A stretch of DNA of 64,000 nucleotides from positions 310,001-374,000 of the forward strand of contig CAWDUP010000004.1 of NCBI GenBank assembly GCA_963805505.1. Direction: 5' to 3'. Under the pieces are notes generated by a model, which was not told the origin of the DNA, ran no database searches, and saw only the letters and a program-made list of their open reading frames with translations. Positions 26,027 through 32,568 of this stretch are shown here, one piece after another; position 1 is the first letter of the stretch; each line of letters begins with the position of its first letter. The position numbers and the translations under genes are program-made. The stretch comes from JANPBY01 sp963805505. GTDB taxonomy: Bacteria; Actinomycetota; Actinomycetes; DATJPE01.

Positions 26027-26123
26027 CGCGGCCTCCTCACACGCTCCGACGGGGGTTGGCCCGCCTCCCCTCTAGCAGGCCAGCAAGCGCGTGACTGGCG
26101 CCACCCTCGAACGTCCCCACCAA

Positions 26124-26143
26124 GCCGGGACCTAGGTCACGTG
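26124..26143. promoter_or_regulatory. Candidate DevR/DosR box between acg and devR
   Basis: GCCGGGACCTAGGTCACGTG matches the 20-bp DosR consensus TTSGGGACTWWAGTCCCSAA at both half-site cores (GGGAC and GTC-C). It sits 98 bp before acg and 33 bp before the devR ATG, consistent with joint control and autoregulation by the adjacent DevR-like protein. Inference from motif and context. Confidence 0.6.
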
Positions 26144-26175
26144 TGCTGGAGGACCACCTGCGCCAGGATGTCCCC

Positions 26176-26823
26176 ATGGACCCCACGCCGATCCGTGTCT
26201 TCCTGCTCGACGACCACGAGGTCGTACGGCGCGGCCTGCGTGAGCTCCTCGAGCCGGAAGCTGATCTCGAGGTCGTCGGCGAAGCCGGGACCGCCGCAGA
26301 GGCGTTGGCAAGGATCCCGGCGCTGCGCCCCGATGTGGCCGTGCTGGACGCCCGGCTGCCCGACGGCTCCGGGATCGACGTGTGCCGAGAGGTCCGTAGC
26401 CGCCAGCCCGAGGTGAAGGCGCTGATCCTCACGTCCTTCGACGACGACGACGCGTTGTTCGCCGCGATCATGGCGGGGGCTGCCGGCTATGTCCTGAAGG
26501 ACATCCACGGCAACGACCTGGTCGATGCCATCCGTCGAGTCAACACCGGTCAGTCCCTGCTCGATCCCGCCGTCACCGGCCAGGTGCTCGAACGGCTCCG
26601 CAACGGCAAACCGCAAGACACTCGGTTGGCCTCGCTGTCCGAGCAGGAGCGAAGGGTCTTGGCTCTCATCGGGGAAGGGCTGACCAACCGCCAGATCGCC
26701 GAACAGATGTTCTTGGCGGAGAAGACGATCAAGAACTACGTCTCCAGCCTGCTCGCCAAGCTCGGCATGGAACGGCGCACTCAGGCGGCGATCTTCTCCA
26801 CCAAGCTCACCGACGGTTCTTAG
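26176..26823 (+). CDS. devR: DevR/DosR-like response regulator
   Basis: A 215-residue NarL-family regulator. The receiver has LLDDHEVVRRGLRELL, the phospho-acceptor in AVLDARLPDGSG (about residue 54) and the lysine in YVLKDIHGNDL. The output domain LSEQERRVLALIGEGLTNRQIAEQMFLAEKTIKNYVSSLLAKLG is very DevR-like, including the C-terminal RRTQAA segment. ATG 26176 is chosen over a GTG 11 codons upstream that lies within the DevR box. The likely partner kinase is at 27329-28954. In mycobacteria this regulator drives the hypoxia/NO dormancy response. Confidence 0.9.
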   Translation: MDPTPIRVFLLDDHEVVRRGLRELLEPEADLEVVGEAGTAAEALARIPALRPDVAVLDARLPDGSGIDVCREVRSRQPEVKALILTSFDDDDALFAAIMAGAAGYVLKDIHGNDLVDAIRRVNTGQSLLDPAVTGQVLERLRNGKPQDTRLASLSEQERRVLALIGEGLTNRQIAEQMFLAEKTIKNYVSSLLAKLGMERRTQAAIFSTKLTDGS

Positions 26824-26838
26824 GTCCTTCGGCCCTGT
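26821..26838. promoter_or_regulatory. Second candidate DevR box, before the split-barrel flavoprotein gene
   Basis: On the minus strand this reads GGGCCGAAGGACCT, close to DosR-site variants of the form GGGCC-GAAA-GTCCC. It begins at the devR stop codon and lies about 45 bp before the next gene start. Only one half-site is strong. Confidence 0.45.
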
Positions 26839-26880
26839 TGCGCGCGCTGGGTGGAAGCGCACCCTCGTGGGGTGAGCACC

Positions 26881-27318
26881 GTGAATCCCACTCCGCCAGA
26901 AGATGGCGACCGGTCGCGAGTCCTCAGCCGCGCCGACAGTTTTGGGCTTCTCCGGGCGCAGAGTGTTGGACGCGTGGCCTACACCGACCACGCGCTTCCG
27001 ACCATCACGCCCGTGAACTATGTCGTGTCCGGGGGCGCGATCGTGTTCCGTACGGCTCCGGGCTCACGGCTGGCCGAGGGCACCCGCGATGCCGTTGTGG
27101 CCTTTGAGGTCGATGACTCCGACGAGGCGACCCGGACCGGCTGGAGCGTCGTCGTTGTCGGGATCGCCAGCGAGCTGAGCCGACCTTCAGAGCTGCACCG
27201 GGCCTTGGAGCTGAAGCTTGCGTCGTGGGCCGGCGGAGCACGCGACGTGTTCGTACGCATCACCCCCACCTACGTCACCGGCCGACTGATCGGGTCACCC
27301 GAGGCACTGACCGGTTGA
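26881..27318 (+). CDS. Pyridoxamine 5'-phosphate oxidase-like FMN-binding protein
   Basis: A 145-residue split-barrel protein. The core LSRADSFGLLRAQSVGRVAYTDHALPTITPVNYVV (given as the start of a longer match) and later VFRTAPGSRLA fit the small PPOX-like family enriched in DosR regulons (Rv2004/Rv3131 neighbourhoods); members bind flavin or heme and their reactions are mostly unknown. GTG 26881 follows GGGGTGA; GTG 26872 is an alternative. It lies between devR and devS, convergent with the latter. Confidence 0.85.
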   Translation: MNPTPPEDGDRSRVLSRADSFGLLRAQSVGRVAYTDHALPTITPVNYVVSGGAIVFRTAPGSRLAEGTRDAVVAFEVDDSDEATRTGWSVVVVGIASELSRPSELHRALELKLASWAGGARDVFVRITPTYVTGRLIGSPEALTG

Positions 27319-27328
27319 CGCGTGGGCG

Positions 27329-28954
27329 TCAAGCGGTGGACAGGGGCACCCGCCAGGTCACCCGAGCGCCGCCGGACGGGACCGAAACGACCTCACAGGA
27401 ACCTCCGAAGGCCTCGGCGCGGCGGGTCATGGTGGTCAGGCCACCTCGGTGGCTGCCCGGCTGAAGACCGACGCCGTCGTCCTCGATCTCGAGGATGATG
27501 TCGTCCTCGACCTTCAGGCGGACGCGCACCGAGGTGGCAGCCGCGTGCCTGGCGGCGTTCGACAACGACTCACGGGCCACAGCCGCCAGCTGAGGCGCTA
27601 CCTCCTCGGGGATCTTGTCGAGGCCCTCGCTCACCTCGAGGTCGGGGAGGAAACCCAGCGAGTTTCGCGCTGCGACGAGGATGGCCTCGAGGTCGGCTCG
27701 CAGGTTGCCCTCGCCCGGCCGTTGGTGCAGCTGGAAGATCGAGCGACGCAGCTCCTTGACCGTGGCATCGAGGTCGTCAACGGCCTGGGAGACCCGTCGC
27801 ACCTGTTCCGGTTCGGGCAGGGTCCTGTTGGTCATGGTGCGCAAGGACAGGCCGACCGCGAAAAGCCGCTGCACCACCAGGTCGTGCAAGTCCCTGGCAA
27901 TCCGGTCGCGGTCCTCGTAGACCGCTAGCCGCGCTCGGTCGCTCTGACCACGCGCCAACTCCAAGGCCACGGCCGTCTGTTCGGCGAATCGCGCCGCCAA
28001 GGCGACGTCCTGGTCGGCGCTAGCCGTTCGGCCCTGGTCGACTGCGCCCCAGCGACCGAGCACGAGAACCCCCACGACCCCGGCTGTGGAGCGCAGGGGC
28101 GCGACGATGACGTCCCCCAGCCCGACGTCGGCCCCCCAGGTCGCGGACGGGACAAGACGCGCCGGCCCCCCGGCGAGAGCGGAGGCCAAGGGGCCGGACA
28201 CCTCGACCTCGTCGCCGACGGCCCAGCCTCGATCGGACCTACCCGCACTGGCGTCCGGCGACTGATCCACCACCTCCACAGTGAGCTGATCGCTTCGCCC
28301 GAGCATGATCGCTGCAAGATCCATGTCGGCTACCTCTCGTGCCCGAGCAGCCAGCATCCGTAGCGCCTGGGACCTGGGTCGTGACGCGAGGAAGGCGGTC
28401 GTGATCTCGGTCTCAGCTGCAAGCCAACGCTCACGTTGGCGACTGGCGCCGTACAGCGCCGCCTTCTCGACCGCGGTTCCCGCGGCTGCCGCCAGCGCGA
28501 CCACCAGCGTTTCGTCCTCCGCCGTGAACTCTGCGTTGAGCGCCTTGTCGGTCAGGTAGAGGTTGCCAAAAACTGCGCCCGCGACCCAGATCGGGACCCC
28601 GAGGAAACCGTTCATGGGTGGATGCCCTGGCGGGAAGCCCACCGATCTCGGGTGATCAGCCAACCGCTTCAGCCGCAGTGGACGAGCGTCGTCGATGAGG
28701 ACGCCGAGAACGCCTTGTCCCACGGGAAGGTCCCCGATGCGCGTCCGTTGTTCCTCGGTGATGCCGTACGTCACGAACTCCGACAGCCGCCGCGTCCCGG
28801 GGGCGAGGACCCCGACCGCGCCGTACCGCGCCTGCGACAGCGCGCAGGCTGACGCGACGATCTTCTCCAACACGATTGGGAGGTCGAGGTCTGAGTTGAC
28901 CGAGACCACGGCATCAAGAAGCTCACGCAGACCGGGTTGGTCCTCGATGCCCAT
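27329..28954 (-). CDS. devS: DevS/DosS-type cytoplasmic histidine kinase (GAF-GAF-HisKA_3-HATPase)
   Basis: A 541-residue soluble kinase with two GAF domains (about 18-165 and 185-330), the DevS-like N-terminal ELLDAVVSVNSDLDLPIVLEKIV, then the phosphoacceptor box EDRDRIARDLHDLVVQRLFAVGL (His about 356) and an ATPase domain with DDGVGLQPGSHRGGLTTM. In mycobacteria the first GAF binds heme to sense O2, NO or CO. The proximal histidine cannot be confirmed by eye. It likely phosphorylates the DevR-like regulator at 26176-26823. It starts 44 bp after the permease stop on the same strand, so the two may be cotranscribed. Confidence 0.88.
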   Translation of the reverse strand: MGIEDQPGLRELLDAVVSVNSDLDLPIVLEKIVASACALSQARYGAVGVLAPGTRRLSEFVTYGITEEQRTRIGDLPVGQGVLGVLIDDARPLRLKRLADHPRSVGFPPGHPPMNGFLGVPIWVAGAVFGNLYLTDKALNAEFTAEDETLVVALAAAAGTAVEKAALYGASRQRERWLAAETEITTAFLASRPRSQALRMLAARAREVADMDLAAIMLGRSDQLTVEVVDQSPDASAGRSDRGWAVGDEVEVSGPLASALAGGPARLVPSATWGADVGLGDVIVAPLRSTAGVVGVLVLGRWGAVDQGRTASADQDVALAARFAEQTAVALELARGQSDRARLAVYEDRDRIARDLHDLVVQRLFAVGLSLRTMTNRTLPEPEQVRRVSQAVDDLDATVKELRRSIFQLHQRPGEGNLRADLEAILVAARNSLGFLPDLEVSEGLDKIPEEVAPQLAAVARESLSNAARHAAATSVRVRLKVEDDIILEIEDDGVGLQPGSHRGGLTTMTRRAEAFGGSCEVVSVPSGGARVTWRVPLSTA

Positions 28955-28997
28955 AGCAGAGGATCCTAGGAGCGTTGAGGACTGGGCTCGTGGTGTT

Positions 28998-30164
28998 CTA
29001 GCGTTCCTCGCCGGCCCGATCGGGTGGGCCGCTCATCATGGCCAACATCTCCCGCCCTCCAGTGCGGAAGAAGCGCCAGATCAGCACAGCCGCCAGCGCC
29101 AGGAAGATCAGATTGAGCACGCTGGTGTAGTTCCAGGTGATGCTGGGTTCGAGGACGGTCGCGTCGCGCTCGGTCGGGGTGAGGTTGAGCAGGCCGAAGC
29201 TGATCTCGATCAGATAGCCGGCTGCCACCATGGACCCGTAGAAGGTGGCGAGGATGAACAGCATCATCTTCATGCCGTAGTACTTCCGGTAGATGTTGAG
29301 GATCGGCAAGATGATCAGATCGGCGAAGATGAAGGCGATCACCCCCCCGAAGCTGATGCCGCCGTTCCACAGCACCGCCGCGAGCGGGACGTTCCCGATC
29401 GAGCAGACGAAGGACAACATGGCCACGATGGGGCCGACGAGCGGTCCCCACACAGCTGACGCGACCGGGTGATCGGTGAAGAAGAAGGACTCCCAGAAGG
29501 TCATCGGCACCCACGCTGCTACCGCGCCCGCGATGAGCAGACCGACGATGATGTCGCGGATGACGGCAGCCCATTCCATGACGAAGACATGGGACACCGC
29601 GGTCAGCCCGGCCGGCGAACGCAGCCGCTCCCACATGCTGCCTTCCCCCTGGACGCTCATGTCCATGCCGGCGTGACCTTCCATCGAGCCGGCGAGCCCA
29701 CGATCGGCTTGCGCGCGAGCATCAGTCAGGAGCTTTTCGCGCAGGAAGAGCCGAAACACGAGGGCCAGCAGGACGATCATGATCGGCCCACCCACGAATT
29801 CCGCGAGCGTGAACTGCCACCCCAAGAGCAGAGCCATGATGATGCCGAGCTCGATCACCAGGTTGGTCGAGGCGATCTCGAAGGCCATCGCTGCCGAGAA
29901 ACTGGCCCCTTTGCGGAACAGTGACCGGGCTAGGGCGACGGCAGCGTAGGAGCACGAGGAAGACGCCGCTCCGACCCCGGTCGCGAGCGCGAGGGTCTGC
30001 GGTCGCTCGTCTCCCAGCGCTCGCGCCACCGACTCGCGCCTCACCAGTGCCTGAACGACCCCGGAGAGGGCGAAGCCGAGAATCAACGCCCACAAGATCT
30101 CCCAGGTCATGGCGCCTGAGATCCCCAGGGCGTGCAGGATCGCGCTGACGGTTTCAGACAGCAT
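28998..30164 (-). CDS. Permease of the ArsP_1/SO_0444 family
   Basis: A 388-residue membrane protein with about eight to ten helices. The diagnostic loop GVGAASSSCSYAAVALARSLF (split; about residues 66-86) carries the conserved cysteine of DUF318 permeases, and MAFEIASTNLVIELG follows. A central cytoplasmic loop contains GHAGMDM, a short Met/His stretch that could bind copper. The family includes putative Cu/Zn or organoarsenical exporters. Start is ATG 30164; a longer form would read through an Arg-rich tandem repeat. It is divergent from the formate dehydrogenase operon. Confidence 0.85.
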   Translation of the reverse strand: MLSETVSAILHALGISGAMTWEILWALILGFALSGVVQALVRRESVARALGDERPQTLALATGVGAASSSCSYAAVALARSLFRKGASFSAAMAFEIASTNLVIELGIIMALLLGWQFTLAEFVGGPIMIVLLALVFRLFLREKLLTDARAQADRGLAGSMEGHAGMDMSVQGEGSMWERLRSPAGLTAVSHVFVMEWAAVIRDIIVGLLIAGAVAAWVPMTFWESFFFTDHPVASAVWGPLVGPIVAMLSFVCSIGNVPLAAVLWNGGISFGGVIAFIFADLIILPILNIYRKYYGMKMMLFILATFYGSMVAAGYLIEISFGLLNLTPTERDATVLEPSITWNYTSVLNLIFLALAAVLIWRFFRTGGREMLAMMSGPPDRAGEER

Positions 30165-30209
30165 GGTCAGGCCGATCGCGGAGCAAGGATGCCCGCCTCC
30201 TCGTTTGCC

Positions 30210-30245
30210 TACTCGGCTCGGTCTTACTCGGCTCGGTCTTACTCG
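30210..30245. repeat. 15-bp tandem repeat in the permease/fds divergent promoter region
   Basis: TACTCGGCTCGGTCT occurs twice back to back, followed by a six-base third copy. It lies between the permease start (30164) and the formate dehydrogenase start (30325), where regulators of either gene would bind. Confidence 0.85.
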
Positions 30246-30324
30246 CCTTCGTCCTTCTCGTCCATGTCTTCCAGGCCTGGCCGTCGGCAAACACGCTCAA
30301 CCGTCCGCGTGAGAAGATCGCGCC

Positions 30325-32568
30325 ATGGCCATCGAGGAGCCCGAAACGGACCAGTCGACCGGGCGCCAGCTGGGAGATACCGCCCCTCACGAGCAGCCCC
30401 GTCGCCGCAAGGGCACCCGCGACTCCCGTCGCTCGGAACAGGCCCCGCAGGCGGACACGCCGTACGCCGCCGCCGTGCGGACCCTGGCTGCCACCCACCG
30501 AGACGAACCCGGCGCGCTGCTGCCGATCCTGCACGACGTCTGTCGCGAGCACGGGTGGATCGACGCAGCCGCCATCCCGGTCATTGCCGACGAGCTGAAC
30601 ATGACGCGCGCTGACGTCCACGGTGTCGTCAGCTTCTACCGCGACTTCCGCACCGAGGCCCCCGGCCGCGCGACGGTACGCATCTGCCGGGCCGAGGCCT
30701 GCCAGGCCAACGGCTGCCAGTCGCTGATCGACCACGCGATGGACCGGCTCGGCGTACCGGTCGGCGCGACGACTCCCGACGGTGCGATCACCCTGGACGA
30801 GGTCTTCTGTCTCGGCAACTGCGCGCTCGGCCCGTCCGTGCAGGTCAACGATGCGGTGCACGGCCGGGTCGACGCAGTCGCTCTCGACGCGCTGCTCGAC
30901 CGTGCCGTGGAGCCGGCCCATGGCTCGACCCACGAGTCGGCCCAGGTTCCCAACGGCACAGCGCAGCCCACCACCCGCGTCTACGTGCCCCAGGACACCG
31001 CCGCCGTCGCGGTCGGCGCCGACGAGCTCGCCGCTGCCGCCGCTTCAGCAGCGGACGTCGTCCGCACGGGCAGCCGCGGTGCCCTCTGGCTGGAACCTCT
31101 GCTCGAGGTAGACACGCCGGTGGGGCGGGTCGGCTACGGCCCGCTCACCGCCGAGGAGCTGCCCGCTCTGCTCGCGACCCCGGGACTCACGGAGGGGCCG
31201 ACCGACCACGCACGCTGCGTCGGGCTGGTCGAAGAGCTGCCCTGGCTGGCGAACCAGCACCGACTGACCTTTGCACGCGTCGGCGTCGTCGACCCGTTGT
31301 CGCTGGAGGACTACGCCGACCATGGTGGACTGGCCGGCCTTCGTCGCGCTCTGGCAATGTCCCCTGCGGAGGTCGTCGCTGAGGTCACTGCGTCCGGCCT
31401 TCGGGGCCGTGGTGGCGCCGGCTTCCCGACGGGCATCAAGTGGCAGACCGTCCTGGACACTCCCGGCGTCGACGACCCAAGCAGTATCGTGCCCGCCGGT
31501 CAGAAGTTCATCTGCTGCAACGCCGATGAGGGCGACAGCGGGACCTTCGCCGACCGCATGATGCTGGAGGGTGACCCGTTCTCCACCCTCGAGGGCATGA
31601 TCATCGCGGGCTACGCCGTCGGTGCCAGCAAGGGATTCGTCTACTTGCGCTCGGAGTACCCCTCGGCGGCTCGAATCCTGCGCAGCGCGATCGACATCGC
31701 CGGCATCCACGGAGTGCTCGGTGACAACGTCCTGGACAGCGGATTCGCCTTTGAGATCGAGCTGAGGATCGGCGCCGGCGCATACATCTGCGGCGAGGAG
31801 ACCTCCATGCTCGACAGCCTGGAGGGCAAACGCGGGATGGTCCGCTCAAAGCCGCCGATCCCCGCCCTGCAAGGGCTCTTCGGCCGTCCCACTGTCGTCA
31901 ACAACGTGGTGACGCTCGCGACAGTGCCAGGCATCCTGGCCGAGGGTGGCGCGGCCTCGTATGCGGCCGTAGGCACCGGTCGCAGCCTCGGCACCAGCCT
32001 GTTCCAGCTGGCCGGCAACGTCGCCCGCGGGGGCATCGTCGAAGCCCCGTTCGGCGTCACCTTGCGCGAGCTCGTCGAGGAATACGGCGGCGGCACCCGT
32101 AGCGGCCGGCCGGTCCGAGCAGTGCAGGTCGGCGGGCCTCTGGGCGCCTATCTGTCGGCAGCTCAGCTCGACACCGCGCTCGACTACGAGTCGCTCACCG
32201 CCGTGCAGGCCATGCTCGGGCACGGCGGCATCGTCGTCTTCGACGACACCGTGGACATGGCTGAACAGGCCCGGTTCGCCATGGAGTTCTGTGCTGAGGA
32301 GTCGTGCGGCAAGTGCACCCCGTGCCGCGTAGGGTCGGTGCGTGGCACCGAAGTCATCGATCGGATCAGAGCAGGCCAGGACCGCGACGCCAACCTCGTG
32401 CTGCTGGAGGATCTGTGCGAGGTGATGACCGACGGGTCGTTGTGCGCCATGGGTGGACTGACCCCCATGCCGGTGCGTAGCGCCCTGCGCCACTTCCCGG
32501 AGGACTTCGGCCCGCAGGGCACCCCAGACGTCAATCAGCCGGTCACGAAAGAGGGGGCGTCGCGATGA
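30325..32568 (+). CDS. fdsB: NAD-dependent formate dehydrogenase, fused gamma-beta subunit (FdsG-FdsB)
   Basis: A 747-residue fusion. Residues about 45-195 are a NuoE/FdsG-type [2Fe-2S] domain with CRAEACQANG and CLGNCALGP. Residues about 290-730 are a NuoF/FdsB-type diaphorase with FMN/NAD sites in GRGGAGFPTGIKW and a [4Fe-4S] site formed by ESCGKCTPCR and SLCAMGG. It transfers electrons from the alpha subunit to NAD+ in the cytoplasm. The alpha-subunit ATG overlaps its stop (ATGA). FdsG and FdsB are separate genes in classical operons, so the fusion is a lineage trait. Confidence 0.93.
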   Translation: MAIEEPETDQSTGRQLGDTAPHEQPRRRKGTRDSRRSEQAPQADTPYAAAVRTLAATHRDEPGALLPILHDVCREHGWIDAAAIPVIADELNMTRADVHGVVSFYRDFRTEAPGRATVRICRAEACQANGCQSLIDHAMDRLGVPVGATTPDGAITLDEVFCLGNCALGPSVQVNDAVHGRVDAVALDALLDRAVEPAHGSTHESAQVPNGTAQPTTRVYVPQDTAAVAVGADELAAAAASAADVVRTGSRGALWLEPLLEVDTPVGRVGYGPLTAEELPALLATPGLTEGPTDHARCVGLVEELPWLANQHRLTFARVGVVDPLSLEDYADHGGLAGLRRALAMSPAEVVAEVTASGLRGRGGAGFPTGIKWQTVLDTPGVDDPSSIVPAGQKFICCNADEGDSGTFADRMMLEGDPFSTLEGMIIAGYAVGASKGFVYLRSEYPSAARILRSAIDIAGIHGVLGDNVLDSGFAFEIELRIGAGAYICGEETSMLDSLEGKRGMVRSKPPIPALQGLFGRPTVVNNVVTLATVPGILAEGGAASYAAVGTGRSLGTSLFQLAGNVARGGIVEAPFGVTLRELVEEYGGGTRSGRPVRAVQVGGPLGAYLSAAQLDTALDYESLTAVQAMLGHGGIVVFDDTVDMAEQARFAMEFCAEESCGKCTPCRVGSVRGTEVIDRIRAGQDRDANLVLLEDLCEVMTDGSLCAMGGLTPMPVRSALRHFPEDFGPQGTPDVNQPVTKEGASR

